This document shows positions 22,769-34,267 of a DNA stretch of 64,000 nucleotides, one piece after another. Every line of letters starts with the position of its first letter. Positions within the stretch are counted from its first letter, which is position 1. Where the stretch lies: contig JAIQDT010007641.1 in the NCBI GenBank assembly GCA_021521415.1, forward strand, positions 1-64,000. Direction: 5' to 3'. The position numbers and the translations under genes were made by a program. Under the pieces are notes generated by a model. The model saw only the letters and a program-made list of their open reading frames with translations, did no database searches and was not told the origin of the DNA. Origin of the DNA: Bidens hawaiensis. Lineage: Eukaryota; Streptophyta; Magnoliopsida; Asterales; Asteraceae.

Positions 22769-23457
22769 ATCAATAAAATGTTTTGTATTATTATGAATAA
22801 TTATGAATAAAATATTTGTGTTATCATCAAATTTTAAATACAAATAACTTGATAAAATGTATAATTTAAAGATAATATATTTTTGAAACAAATATATTTG
22901 ATAATATATTTGTTTAAAAAAATAAAACATGATAAAAAATTATTTAAAAATATAAGAAATGATATTTAAGATTTTTGATTTTTAAAAAAATAAAACATGA
23001 TAAAAAATTATTTAAAAACTATAATTAAATAGTACCAGAAATTTAAAAATAATCATAAATATCTTCAAAAGTAGATCAAAACCGCCGCGGATTGATCGAT
23101 ACGCCGCGGATTCAAACAGATACGCGACGGATAGATCTATACATGGCGTATCCAGACAATTTTTTAAAGATGTTAAATACCCACGGGTTGTAACCGTTCA
23201 ACTCGTCCAAACCACAAAAAACGCTCAACCTTTCACTCAAATCATCACCAGATTTTACCACCCACAACCTTTCACTCAAAATATTACCAGATTATACCAC
23301 CCAAACCACCACCAGATTACCAGATTATACCACCAGAACCACCACCAGATTATATCACCAAAACCACCAGAAAATAATATATATAAAATATATTTTAAAA
23401 ATATGTATTTATAAAATTAAATATATATTATTTAGAGCAATCGCAGTCGGCTTAGGC

Positions 23458-23970
23458 ATGCGTCAAATGAACTGGAAGGAGGTCAGAGCAAGCATGAGGA
23501 ATGAGATGGACACTAACGAATTGTGGTGGACGCACAGGTTGAACTACGAGATAAACGGTAATTATGACACGGTTCGTGATTCGCTGGACTACTCAACGTC
23601 TGCTTTATTCCAGCAAAAGAGTAGGTGGTTTAAGTTACCAGGGCACGGACACGTAGTGGCTCAGATGTATAACTGTGTTTTAATCAATCTCCATCTGACC
23701 TCCAGTGAGAGTTACTTCCCAATGAAAATGAGTCTGGAACCACTATCTCAGATCCCGGTATTAGGAGTCTTAAATGTGGCGGATAATCATTGGCTCAACA
23801 TACAATTAGAAGGGAATTTCCCCGTGCCGCTACCGGCACGTCAATGGGAAGGATACGCCAATGAAGCGGCGCACGAATGGAGGTCTTTGTACGAAGATCG
23901 TATAAAAGAGTATATGCGAATAAGGGAAACTTGGCGAGTGCCAACTGAAGAGGCAGTTTATTTACGATGA
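23458..23970 (+). pseudogene. OTU 3' exon, copy 3 (open, Cys lost)
   Basis: Open 170-codon frame nearly identical to copy 2, again with the His motif and without the Cys motif. Replacements against copy 2 are few, such as Lys to Glu near codon 22. Confidence 0.8.
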
Positions 23971-24640
23971 ATCAATAAAATGTTTTGTATTATTATGAAT
24001 AATTATGAATAAAATGTTTGTGTTATCATCAAATTTTAAATACAAATAACTTGATAAAATGTATAATTTAAAGATAATATATTTTTGAAACAAATATATT
24101 TGATAATATATTTGTTTAAAAAAATAAAACATGATAAAAAATTATTTAAAAATATAAGAAATGATATTTAAGATTTTTGATTTTTAAAAAAATAAAACAT
24201 GATAAAAAATTATTTAAAAACTATAATTAAATAGTACCAGAAATTTAAAAATAATCATAAATATCTTCAAAAGTAGATCAAAACCGCCGCGGATTCAAAC
24301 AGATACGCGACGGATAGATCTATACATGGCGTATCCAGACAATTTTTTAAAGATGTTAAATACCCACGGGTTATAACCGTTCAACTCGTCCAAACCACAA
24401 AAAACGCTCAACCTTTCACTCAAATCATCACCAGATTATACCACCCACAACCTTTCACTCAAAATATTACCAGATTATACCACCCAAACCACCACCAGAT
24501 TACCAGATTATACCACCAAAACCACCACCAGATTATACCACCAAAACCACCAGAAAATAATATATATAAAATATATTTTAAAAATATGTATTTATAAAAT
24601 TAAATATATATTATTTAGAGCAATCGCAGTCGGCTTAGGC

Positions 24641-25153
24641 ATGCGTCAAATGAACTGGAAGGAGGTCAGAGCAAGCATGAGGAATGAGATGGACACTAAC
24701 GAATTGTGGTGGACGCACAGGTTGAACTACGAGATAAACGGTAATTATGACACGGTTCGTGATTCGCTGGACTACTCAACGTCTGCTTTATTCCAGCAAA
24801 AGAGTAGGTGGTTTAAGTTACCAGGGCACGGACACGTAGTGGCTTAGATGTATAACTGTGTTTTAATCAATCTCCATCTAACCTCCAGTGAGAGTTACTT
24901 CCCAATGAAAATGAGTCTGGAACCACTATCTCAGATCCCGGTATTAGGAGCCTTAAATGTGGCAGATAATCATTGGCTCAACATACAATTAGAAGGGAAT
25001 TTCCCCGTGCCGCTACCGGCACGTCAATGGGAAGGATACGCCAATGAAGCGGCGCACGAATGGAGGTCTTTGTACGAAGATCGTATAAAAGAGTATATGC
25101 GAATAAGGGAAACTTGGCGAGTGCCAACTGAAGAGGCAGTTTATTTACGATGA
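24641..25153 (+). pseudogene. OTU 3' exon, copy 4 (nonsense)
   Basis: Same exon with a TAG at 24845-24847 where the other copies have CAG. Frames before and after are intact. The change is a C to T in a CAG (CHG) context. Confidence 0.85.
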
Positions 25154-25826
25154 ATCAATAAAATGTTTTGTATTATTATGAATAATTATGAATAAAATGT
25201 TTGTGTTATCATCAAATTTTAAATACAAATAACTTGATAAAATGTATAATTTAAAGATAATATATTTTTGAAACAAATATATTTGATAATATATTTGTTT
25301 AAAAAAATAAAACATGATAAAAAATTATTTAAAAATATAAGAAATGATATTTAAGATTTTTGATTTTTAAAAAAATAAAACATGATAAAAAATTATTTAA
25401 AAACTATAATTAAATAGTACCAGAAATTTAAAAATAATCATAAATATCTTCAAAAGTAGATCAAAACCGCCGCGGATTGATCGATACGCCGCGGATTCAA
25501 ACAGATACGCGACGGATAGATCTATACATGGCGTATCCAGACAATTTTTTAAAGATGTTAAATACCCACGGGTTATAACCGTTCAACTCGTCCAAACCAC
25601 AAAAAACGCTCAACCTTTCACTCAAATCATCACCAGATTATACCACCCACAACCTTTCACTCAAAATATTACCAGATTATACCACCCAAACCACCACCAA
25701 ATTACCAGATTATACCACCAAAACCACCACCAGATTATACCACCAACACCACCAGAAAATAATATATATAAAATATATTTTAAAAATATGTATTTATAAA
25801 ATTAAATATATATTATTTTAATAATG

Positions 25827-26260
25827 GTGACTGTGTAGATGCTATTTTGAACTTATGTGCTACCAGTGCAGCTATCGAGAGACGGCGGAACACTTTAGTA
25901 GTCCCCCCTCATAAATCCCAACAGTGTCAGTTATGGGGATTTTGATGAATTCAGTGTTAACGACTCCATTATAGGTCGCAAGGGCCACCACAACTGATAT
26001 CGGAGATATGCGGCCATAACAGTACCTGTAAAGGGTACATTATTTAAAGTTATACAGTGTATCCTGGTGGATTTGACATTCCAGTGACCGGAGCTCTGTG
26101 ACCGACACAGATTCCGGTGACTTGCTTGCCGGTGAGTGGAGGGCCACTGCAAAAAACTGTTGTGTTGATACTACTTTGGGAGTGCTAATATACAAGAAAA
26201 TGATTAGGAATTAGTCGTATAGAATTTGATGTAATATCCAGTGATTTTTTATGTAATTAT
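25827..26260 (+). repeat. Module M1, short copy of a duplicated MULE segment
   Basis: Follows the last OTU unit and matches 27432-28045 over most of its length, with gaps. Both copies begin GTGACTGTGTAGATGC and end near GTTGAT(G/A)CT. Shared blocks include GATATCGGAGATATGCGG and GGTGACTTGCTTGCCGG. No convincing protein is seen on either strand. Confidence 0.7.
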
Positions 26261-26970
26261 TCAAATTTGTAATTTATTATTGGTTCAATAAAAAATTTGT
26301 GTTGCTATTAGTTTAAATCCATTTTTAGTGGGAGTAATATTAAAATATATTGTTATTAGTTTAAAATAGTACCAGTAATAAAATAATAAAACAATATAAA
26401 AACTTAAAAATAATATGTTTATTTATAAAAATAAAACATGATAAAAACTTAAAAATAATATATTTTATAAACAAATATATATGATAATATGTTTATTTAA
26501 AAATATAAAACATGATACAATATATAACTTTAAAATAATATATTTTTAACAAGTTTTAATTTTGATATTTAAAAATATAAAACATGATAAAAAATTATTT
26601 AAAAAATATAAGAAATGATATTTAAAAAAATTCTTTCGATAATATATACTTTTTAAATAATTAAATATATCATGTTAAAATATATTTTTTTAAAATAATA
26701 TAAAAAAGTACCATAAATATTAAAATGTTAATAAATATCTTCAAAAAGTAGATCGAATCCGCCGCTTAGGGGTCGATCCACGGCGGATTCTGCTGTAAAT
26801 CGAATTCGCGACTTAGTGGTCGATCCGCGGCTTATCGACTTTATTTTTTGAAGATGTTAAATACCCACGGGTTCTAACCGTTCAAATCGCCAAAATCAAA
26901 ATAAACGCTCAACCTTTCACTCAAAACATCCCCCATATTATACCACCAAAACCACCACCACCACCAGAAA
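26261..26970 (+). other. AT-rich spacer and GC-rich motif, diverged array relative
   Basis: Resembles the AT-rich spacer of the OTU units. It ends with GC-rich motifs (26758-26845), then AGATGTTAAATACCCACGGG and CTCAACCTTTCACTCAAAA, which also close each OTU unit. No gene is seen. Confidence 0.6.
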
Positions 26971-26975
26971 ATAAT

Positions 26976-27204
26976 GACGACGGGGTCCGAAAATAGCATC
27001 TAAACAGCCATAATAATTTCGTTCAGAAATAGTGGTGGCTGTGTGAATGTTATTTTGGAGTCCGTTATTATTATAAAATAAAGGCCCAGATAAAACCATA
27101 TGTTGGCGGAAAATTATGACGACGGAGTCCAAAAATAGCTTCTATGCAGCCATAATAATTTCGTTCTGAAATAGTGGTGGCTGCATAGATATTTTGGAGT
27201 CCGT
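26976..27204. repeat. Two adjacent imperfect palindromes
   Basis: 26976-27066 and 27118-27204 each have arms of the type GGAGTCCAAAAATAGC / ATTTTGGAGTCC around a centre with ATAATAATTTCGTTC. The arms are inverted forms of the motif that opens and closes modules M1 and M2. An AT-rich stretch of 200 bp with ATAGATTTTAAAA repeats follows. Confidence 0.6.
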
Positions 27205-27431
27205 TATTCTTATAAAATAACAATAATATATATAAATAGATTTTAAAAACATATATAAAATGGATTTTAAAAATATATATAAAAATATATATTTATTAAT
27301 AATATATATAAAATAGATTTTAAAAATATATATATAAATATATATACATTAATAATATATATAAAATAGATTTTAAAAATATATATTTTTCAACCTTGTT
27401 TTTTTGCATTCGGTTGTTTACATGTATTTTA

Positions 27432-28045
27432 AAAATAATAGTGGTGACTGTGTAGATGCTATTTTGAACTTTTGAGCTACCAGTGCAACTGCCGTGAGCA
27501 GGCGGAACACTTTAGTAGTCCCCCTTCATATATCCCGACAGTGTCATTTACTTGGGATTTTGGTGATTGTGTCGGGAAGCATTGGTAGCTCTGTAATATT
27601 AAAGTCCCGTATCAACCTCCATGGGGTGGGTTTCCAATGTAATAAAGAATATAGCACCGATTTTGATGAATTCGGTGTCCCCACAAACAGTCGCCTTGCC
27701 TGATAAATCGCAAGGGCCAGTTGATATCGGAGATATGCGGGCATAACGGTACCGGTATACGGTGCTAGTTCCGGTGTATCTAGGAGTGCTCCGGAATTGA
27801 CATTCCGGGTGGCTGGGGAGCTGCTGTCGGCCAAGATACCCGGGCGTAATGATTTATTATTCCCCATTTCTAGTGGGGCAAACCTGTAGCCGTGGGCCGA
27901 CACGGATTCCGGTGACTTGCTTGCCGGTGAGTGGAGAGCCACGGCAAAAAGCTGCCGTGTTGATGCTATTTTTGGAGTGCTTATCAGAAGATGATCTTAG
28001 AAATTAGTCTCTGTATAGAATTTGATGTAATATCCAGTGCCTTTT
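27432..28045 (+). repeat. Module M2, long copy of the duplicated MULE segment
   Basis: Long counterpart of 25827-26260, with about 180 extra bases. A 132-codon minus-strand ORF at 27544-27942 exists only in this copy and shows no recognised domain. I treat it as unproven. Confidence 0.65.
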
Positions 28046-28579
28046 GTTGTATTTATTCAAATTTTAATTTATTATTGGTTTAATATCAAATTTGTGTTGT
28101 TAATTGTTATTAGTTTCAATTCGTCTATATATTCAAATTTGTAATTTAGTATTGCTTCCATATCAAATTTGTGTCTTTATTAGTATAATTCCACTTATGT
28201 ATTATGAATATATAAAATTATTTTATATAAAATTTATTTATACCTTAGATACTTAAATTAAAAAAAAATACTACTAAGCGGCGGATTGGGCGATAAGCCG
28301 CGGATCAAAGTTAAACACAACCCTAACCCGCCGCCCATCATCACTTTTCACATTCAATCTCAAATAACACCATATTTCGCACAAAAACCCTCAATCGCCG
28401 TCCCCCAATAGTCACGAACTTCTTCTGTCTTTAACAACACCAACTCCGACCCGGCAATAATAAGGTAACGATGATACTTCTGTTTTACTCTATTTTGATA
28501 TAGGTGTTCATTTAGATTAAGGGTTTACGGGTTTGTTAATCAAATTGGTTGATTTAAGGGTTTGGTTTAAGGGATGGAT
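28046..28579 (+). other. Upstream region and untranslated exon of the accessory gene
   Basis: AT-rich sequence, then the GC-rich motif GCGGCGGAT ... CCGCGGATC at 28275-28308, then a C-rich stretch that looks like a leader exon and ends with the donor-like AATAAG|GTAACG near 28463. It is probably the promoter and first exon of the gene beginning at 28972. Confidence 0.5.
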
Positions 28580-28950
28580 AGAAATCGGGTTTGGGTTACG
28601 GGTATGATGATAAACGGGTTTGGGTTACGGGTTTCACCTGGAAACGGGTTTGGGTTATGGGTTTGACCCGGAAACGGGTTTGGGTTACGGGTTTAATGAT
28701 GAAACGAGTTTGGGTTACGGGTTGGTTAGAAAACGGGGTTGGGTTAGACGTTTGTTAGTGAAACAGGTTTGACTTACGGGATGGTTAGAAAAAGGGTTAG
28801 GCTTACGGGTATGTTAGTGAAACAGGTTTGGGTTACGGGATGGCTAGAAAACGGATTTGGCTTACGGGCGGGTTTGATGATGAAACGGGTTTTGGGTTAC
28901 GGGTTTGACAAGGAAACGGGTTTGGCTTACGGGTTTGACAATAACCGGTT
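28580..28950 (+). repeat. G-rich minisatellite, about 30-bp unit
   Basis: About 12 imperfect copies of a unit built on GGGTTTGGGTTACGGGTTT followed by GA(C/T)..GAAAC. The G-runs are spaced closely enough to suggest G-quadruplexes on the plus strand. It lies in what would be the leader intron of the next gene. Confidence 0.8.
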
Positions 28951-28971
28951 ATATTTATGTGTTAAACATAG

Positions 28972-30546
28972 ATGGCGGATACATACATTTTTGGGGACGA
29001 AGTACTTGATGTTTACGAGCATTTGAGGTTTGACCCGCAGTCCGATTATCAAATCCGGTTTACGCAGCTTCGGAAAATGGAGCCACAACCTACCTCGACC
29101 TTGTCTAGGGAGTTTATAAATATGGTTCGGGCAGAAGACAGGATAGAAAGAATTGTTGGGAAGGATACACCGTGGGAGAGATTGTTTACCGCAGAGCATG
29201 GAGCGTACGGGCTCTCACGTTAGAGTTTTACTCTACGTTCGTTTTCAGGTATTTTTTTTCCTTTTCAATTAACTTATAAATAAAGTAGATTTAACCAACA
29301 TGTAAATATTGTTTCAGGCCACGCCCGGAGGGAGATTTGCAGGTCCCGATGCTGGTTGAGGGTTCGGATATCAGTAAGGCGGAGGTTCGGTTCCGTATTT
29401 TCAGGATTTGGCGTTATCTGTCGATGGAGGAGTTTGCCAGGGCACTGGGCTTATACACAATTGAGGATATAACCGCCCATGTTTACACGCAGAGCATACA
29501 CGAATCACCAGATGATGTGTTGAGACGTTTTTGGACGGCGATTAGCAATACACCTTGGCCTACTACCCCCCTAGGAGAATACAAGCCAAACGCCAAAGCC
29601 TCAGCCATCAGGGACCCGTTGCACAGGTTTGTACACGTATATTATATTATATTATATTGTATTATATTATATTGTATTGTATTGTATTGTATTGTATTGT
29701 ATTGTATTGTATTGTATTGTATTGTATTGTATTGTATTGTATTGTATTGTATTGTATTATATTATATTATATTATATTATATTATATTATATTATATTAT
29801 ATTATATTATATTATATTATATTATATTCTTTTTTTGTACAGGTATCTACACAGGCTTATTGCTCATACCGTACAGGGTCGTCACGGGGGGGGGGGGGGG
29901 AGAGACACCGCAACCTAGCTCGCTGTCTCGGCGACTACTTCGCCATTTACTCGCACAGGCAGGGCCACGGGAAATTGGTTGGTGGCACGTTCGTTACGCG
30001 GATTGCGTTGTCTTTGGGCTACAAGCACCTACTGGATGATAAACCCATTAAGCCGCCGCTTTTGCCGCGATAGCTGGACCGTGGACGGGCACAGGGCATG
30101 TAAATCGTCAAGGAGATTGGGCGCCAGTATCACCTGGTCACAAATTTCAATTCTGGCCTATACGTAGAGGTCCCACTTGTTGAGCCTCCGCCAATAGATG
30201 AGCTTGAGGTGGATATTCAGGGCGCCGAGGTTGACAGTGATGAGGACATGGAGGACGGTGATCAGGTACGTTATATTTTATCGTTTGATTTTTTTTGTAT
30301 CTTGTTAACGTTAATTTATCGTTTTCATAACAGCCACCGCATCAGCACCCGCAGCGCGTTCCACGAACACATCGCGCCGTGCGTTTGGATGCGGCCACTA
30401 ACCCCCGCCTACGGAGACTAGAGCGTCAAGTGAGCTGGATGGTTGGTTATTTGTCTGCCCAGCAACATGGAGCCCAGTACACAGTACCAGCACAACGTTT
30501 CGACGAGATGGGGAGCGATGACGACGCGGGTGGTGCCGCATTTTAG
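28972..30546 (+). pseudogene. Second MULE gene, ORF-1-like protein, multi-exon, decayed
   Basis: Starts MADTYIFGDEVLDVYEHLRF after an acceptor-like AACATAG. Exons as I read them: 28972-29248, 29318-29626, 29843-30264 and 30333-30546, all with GT..AG introns. Conserved-looking parts are DYQIRFTQLRKMEPQPTSTL, LTLEFYSTFVF, YLSMEEFARALGLYT, RDPLHRYLHRLIAHT and GGTFVTRIALSLGY, then an acidic tail. It resembles plant proteins often labelled Arabidopsis retrotransposon ORF-1 or ATHILA ORF-1. Lesions are a frameshift near 29210, a 15-G run at 29886-29900 where coding sequence seems lost, and stops at about 30071 and 30102. The function is unknown. Confidence 0.6.
29638..29829 (+). repeat. TATTA/TATTG pentanucleotide array
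   Basis: About 37 units of TATTR inside an intron of the accessory gene. The middle is a pure TATTG block of nearly twenty units flanked by pure TATTA blocks. Long ORFs read across it (LYCIVLYC-type) are artefacts. Confidence 0.95.
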
Positions 30547-31060
30547 ATTTTTTTTTTGTATGCTGTTACTTTTTGCCCGAACTCGTTTGTTTTTTTTTCG
30601 AACTCGTAATGTAATAATTATTATTATTTTATAAACCTGGTTATGCTTTATGCTTATTTTGTTCGTTTTCAATTTTAAAATTGTTGTTTCGTTATTAATT
30701 TAAAACCAACAAAAATTCTGTTACCACACCCGACATACAAAAAAAGAAAACAAACATAAGTCGTTACTATTATATAAATCTTGTTCCTTTTCACCCGACA
30801 TACAAAATTGTTGTTTCGTTGTCACCTTCCAAAACCGATCAAGAAACGGTTACACACGAGACACAAAAAAACAAACCAAACAAAACAAAAATAAGGGGTA
30901 AATAAAACAAAAGACAACAAAATGACAAAATCATAATAAAATAACAAAAAAGACAACAAAATGACAAAAAAAAAACACAACTTTCAAAAACACCCAAGCC
31001 ATAAGCGGCGGATCGGCCGATCAGTGGCTTAATGGGTGGGTGTTTCCTAAACACCCCATG
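30547..31060. other. Right flank of the MULE, no gene
   Basis: 3' region of the accessory gene, then A-rich sequence with AAAACAAAAGACAACAAAATGAC repeats, then the GC-rich motif AGCGGCGGATCGGCCGATC (31005-31023) and GTGGGTGTTTCC. It probably includes the MULE right end, but no inverted partner was found. Confidence 0.45.
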
Positions 31061-31501
31061 GTGTATCTAAAAATCCCCTAAATTAATCCAACAATAAATT
31101 TATGTACTCATTACCTTGTTTATCATGACCCCAACATTATCAAGATATTTCAAAAGTCACTTTTTAAACAATCATCAAACTTTATGCATGTATTCTTAAA
31201 GTTGAATCAAGTGGGTTTTGAAATAAAGATTATTATGGTATCATGTAGTCCATATTTTACCAACAAGAGTCATTCCCGACCCTAAGCCATGGCTCACGGC
31301 TCATGGGGGCGGGTTCAACCAAGTTCCATTTCAATCTTTACAACCAAAACTCATGTCAAGTTATTATTCAAACTAAGTCTTTTAGCAAACTCATTCAAGT
31401 TCCATATAACTAAGTGGAATCAATCTATCAAGTGACCATAACCCATGGTATTATCAAGCAAAACAATCACTCACACACACACAAACCCACAGCTACATAT
31501 G
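31061..31501 (-). other. LTR-like fragment left of LTR H
   Basis: No gene. AT-rich sequence resembling minus-strand gypsy LTR material. It ends with an ACACACACACAAACCCAC tract that reappears to the right of LTR H at about 34328. It may be part of LTR F displaced by the MULE. Confidence 0.35.
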
Positions 31502-32837
31502 TGTCACACCCCGACCAAAGGCGGCGAAACATGCCGGGGTACAACTAATTGCCCAAATACACAAGACACTATTTAAAGTGACAATATTTAACCAACTCAT
31601 TTTATTTCATAAATCAATAGACAACACATCTCGTTCATATAAAAAAATTTGAAAACAAGTAGCAATCATATTGTTCGTTTTACTAATACCCTAATAGTCT
31701 TGGTAACGTTTTTCGTCAAGTCCTCGAGTCAACAAAAAGTCAAACCTGTAACATTTCATAAAATAAAGTTTGCCAACACAAAGGTTGGTGAGCAATTCAT
31801 AAGTTTGAGCATATAAGTATATAATAATAAAAGCCACAAAACTTGTATACAAAACAATAAATAGAAGCAATAATATGGATAATATGAGATCGCTAACACA
31901 TTAGCGACACCTACCATAAGAGAATACCAGATGGTTTAGGATTTTTATATGAGGTCATTAATAAGAATACATTAACGGCACCGTCTATAAGAGAATACCA
32001 AATAGATTCGGATTTCATGAGGTCGTTAATAAGAATACATTAACGGCACCGTGCTATAAGAGAATACCAGATAGTTTACGGATTTATGAATCAACCAACC
32101 AAAAGCGGTAAACACATAAGCACATAAGCATGTAAGCATAGAACACCAAATCGAGCAACTACTTAAGTAAAGTATACAATCACGTTTTTGGGTTTAAGAT
32201 TCAAGTAAATAAAGCATTTAGTTTGATACGTATGAAATGTCACCCAAAAACGAAAGATGGAAAAAGGGGTATGAAAGTATTCACCTCGATTGACGAATTG
32301 AGAACTAATTAGTGATCGACATATAGAAAGCTTGTAAACGAAACGAACGAATCCGACTTGAAAGCTAATTGAAAACGAATAAATAAAATATATCAATGAA
32401 CTTGAACTTTAGTTGAAACTACGTTTGAAACATTGGATGAGAAGGTTCGTTTGTTAATCGGGTTACCGGTCAATTTGTTAACGATTATGGACTCGTACTT
32501 AATTGGTAATTTAAAATAACATGATATTATTTTATTGAGCTTTTAAATAACTAACCCAATATTAATAAAACAAGACGGGTTTAAATCATGAGTTTGGTTT
32601 TATAAAAATTAATTGATAATAAGGATTATAATAACATTATTAATGATAAAGATAGTAAGGATAAGAATGACTTAAAAAAAATATGTTTTACACACACACA
32701 CACACATATATATATATTTATATATAAATGATAATAATGATAATAATAATAATAATAACAATAATTATTATTAATATACTAATAATAATAGTTAAAAAAT
32801 AAAGATCTTAGTATTAATTAAAATGTTGTTGACAAAA

Positions 32838-32906
<69 letters not shown>

Positions 32907-34267
32907 TATCGATAGTAATAATGATACTATACTCAATGTTGGTTCAATTTCTAACAGAGTTCAGAAAATTAATATAACGATATTATTGCTAATAATTAAT
33001 GATAAAAGTATGATTGTAATAAATAATAACAATATGATCTTTATTAATAATAACAACAACTTTAATATTTATAAGAATAATGATCCTAACAATAATAATA
33101 ATAATGAATACATATAATAGTAAGTTTAACATATTACTACTAATAATAATTTTTATGTAATAATATTAGTACTAATAGCAACCGAAATTTGTTAAGTATA
33201 AAAATAACATCAAAACGGTCTAGGATGAGACTCGAACCCGTGACCTCTAGTTCAACAATTTATGTACAAACCAATCGAACCAAGATAACAATGTTAATTA
33301 AATCCATAAGAAATTTATATATCCATTACCCGGCTGTTCATCTTTTCCCCAATTCAAAAACAACTTCATATCCACCCAACTCGTTTCAAATAATATAACC
33401 GAAATAAAACCGAATATTGACAATCTAGATCTAACAATTGATATGCGGAAACTGATAGCACCCAAGCCCAAATTTATTTACCTATTAGATGTGCATATGC
33501 TCGTGGCTCTACACCGGGAAGAAAACGAGCCAAAACCACCGGAGACGAAGAAACAGAAGCCGCCGGAGGTGCGTCGGAAAAACGAACCGGAGAGGGAGAG
33601 TGAGCGAGAGAGAGAGAGAGAGCTTCGGAGAGAGAATAAGAGAGAGAGAGAGAGAGAGAGAATAAGAGAGAGAGAGAGAGAGAGTACAGCGAGAGTGAGA
33701 CGGAAAGAGAGAGAGGTTGGGGCCACGGCGGTCGGCTTTTTGGTCGCAGGAAAAATGAGGAGAGGGGGAAAAGGGGGTTCGGCGACTGGGTGATGGGGTT
33801 ACCGGAGAGTCGAGAGGGGGAAAGTGTGGTGGTGTCGAAGTTTCGGGGGAGGTGGGTGGTGTTCGCCAGAGATCGGGTGGGAGTAAGGTGGCCAGAGGTC
33901 GTCCGATACCAATTCCGGTCGCCGGAAGACGGCAAAGGAGGGAGGGTGGCGACTGGATAATATGTGATAGGGTTAGGGTTAGTTGTATATATATGTAGTT
34001 TATAAATGTTACATTTTGGCCCCTCAAGTTTGAAATTTAGTTATAAATAACTTATATCTTATATAGCTTTAAGGAAATCACACTTTAGTCCCTAAAGTTT
34101 ATTTAACCAAACCTATAAACTAAAACTAACAGAATTTTGACAAACTCCATACACGCTAGAGTTATAACATCAATAATTTGAATAATTGCCAGTTCGGGTT
34201 TACAAGCTTAACCACAACTACGAAATATAATTTATTAAAATAAAACGCAAAAATTTGACATGTTACA
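31502..34267 (-). repeat. LTR H, 2.77 kb, same family as R
   Basis: Starts TGTAACATGTC (34267) and ends TTTGGTCGGGGTGTGACA (31502). The last 40 bases nearly match the end of LTR R at 63165. It has an acceptor-like TTACAG|G near 31748, a hairpin CCAAC/GTTGG at 31773-31788 and a donor-like GAGGTGAATAC near 32285. It contains CA/TA runs (32690-32720), an AAT run (32837-32902), a tRNA-like stretch (33214-33290) and a GA-rich tract (33590-33710). The flanking five bases do not match, so this is either an old solo LTR or a recombinant. Confidence 0.7.
33590..33710 (+). repeat. GA-rich low-complexity tract
   Basis: Runs of GAGAGA broken by AATAA, on the antisense strand of LTR H, so CT-rich in the LTR sense direction. 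CT-rich tracts often lie just downstream of plant transcription starts. Overlapping ORFs in all frames here are low-complexity artefacts. Confidence 0.85.

Larger units (their letters stand above)
21028..25817 (+). repeat. Tandem array: four 1.2-kb units of the OTU 3' exon
   Basis: Units at 21028-22229, 22230-23431, 23432-24614 and 24615-25817, with periods 1202, 1202, 1183 and 1203. The third lacks 19 bp in its GC-rich motif near 24290. Each unit holds the OTU exon downstream of the catalytic Cys, an AT-rich spacer, the GC-rich motif and an ACCACC-rich tract. The junctions share only TTTA-type microhomology. Only unit 1 is joined to the DGNC codons. Sequence differences between units are few, so amplification was recent compared with decay of the transposase. 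Confidence 0.92.
17836..31060 (+). mobile_element. Mutator-like element with transposase-OTU gene and accessory gene
   Basis: Everything coding here runs on the plus strand: a MULE transposase, an OTU protease domain in the same reading frame, tandem copies of the OTU 3' exon and a second multi-exon gene. A GC-rich motif (GGCGGAT ... CGAT ... CCGCGGAT) recurs seven times, the last at 31003-31030. I could not find matching terminal inverted repeats or a 9-bp target duplication, so both ends are estimates. Frameshifts, stops and a mitochondrial insert show it is dead. Confidence 0.55.

Noticed and set aside
27544..27942. 132-codon minus-strand ORF in module M2
   Set aside because: The duplicate M1 does not keep the frame and no domain is seen; it probably opened by chance.
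28580..28950. Interstitial telomere repeat
   Set aside because: The unit is about 30 bp with GGGTTTGGGTTACGGG; it is not an array of TTTAGGG.
29337..30073. Long ORFs through 29.6-29.85 kb
   Set aside because: They read the TATTR microsatellite, which is an intron between good GT and AG sites.
17600..31100. Terminal inverted repeats and a 9-bp duplication of the MULE
   Set aside because: I looked for inverse partners of the right-end sequence near 15.8-18 kb and found none I could defend.
33443..34027. Several overlapping ORFs near 33.5-34.0 kb
   Set aside because: They are produced by a GA-rich tract free of stops in most frames and have low-complexity products.
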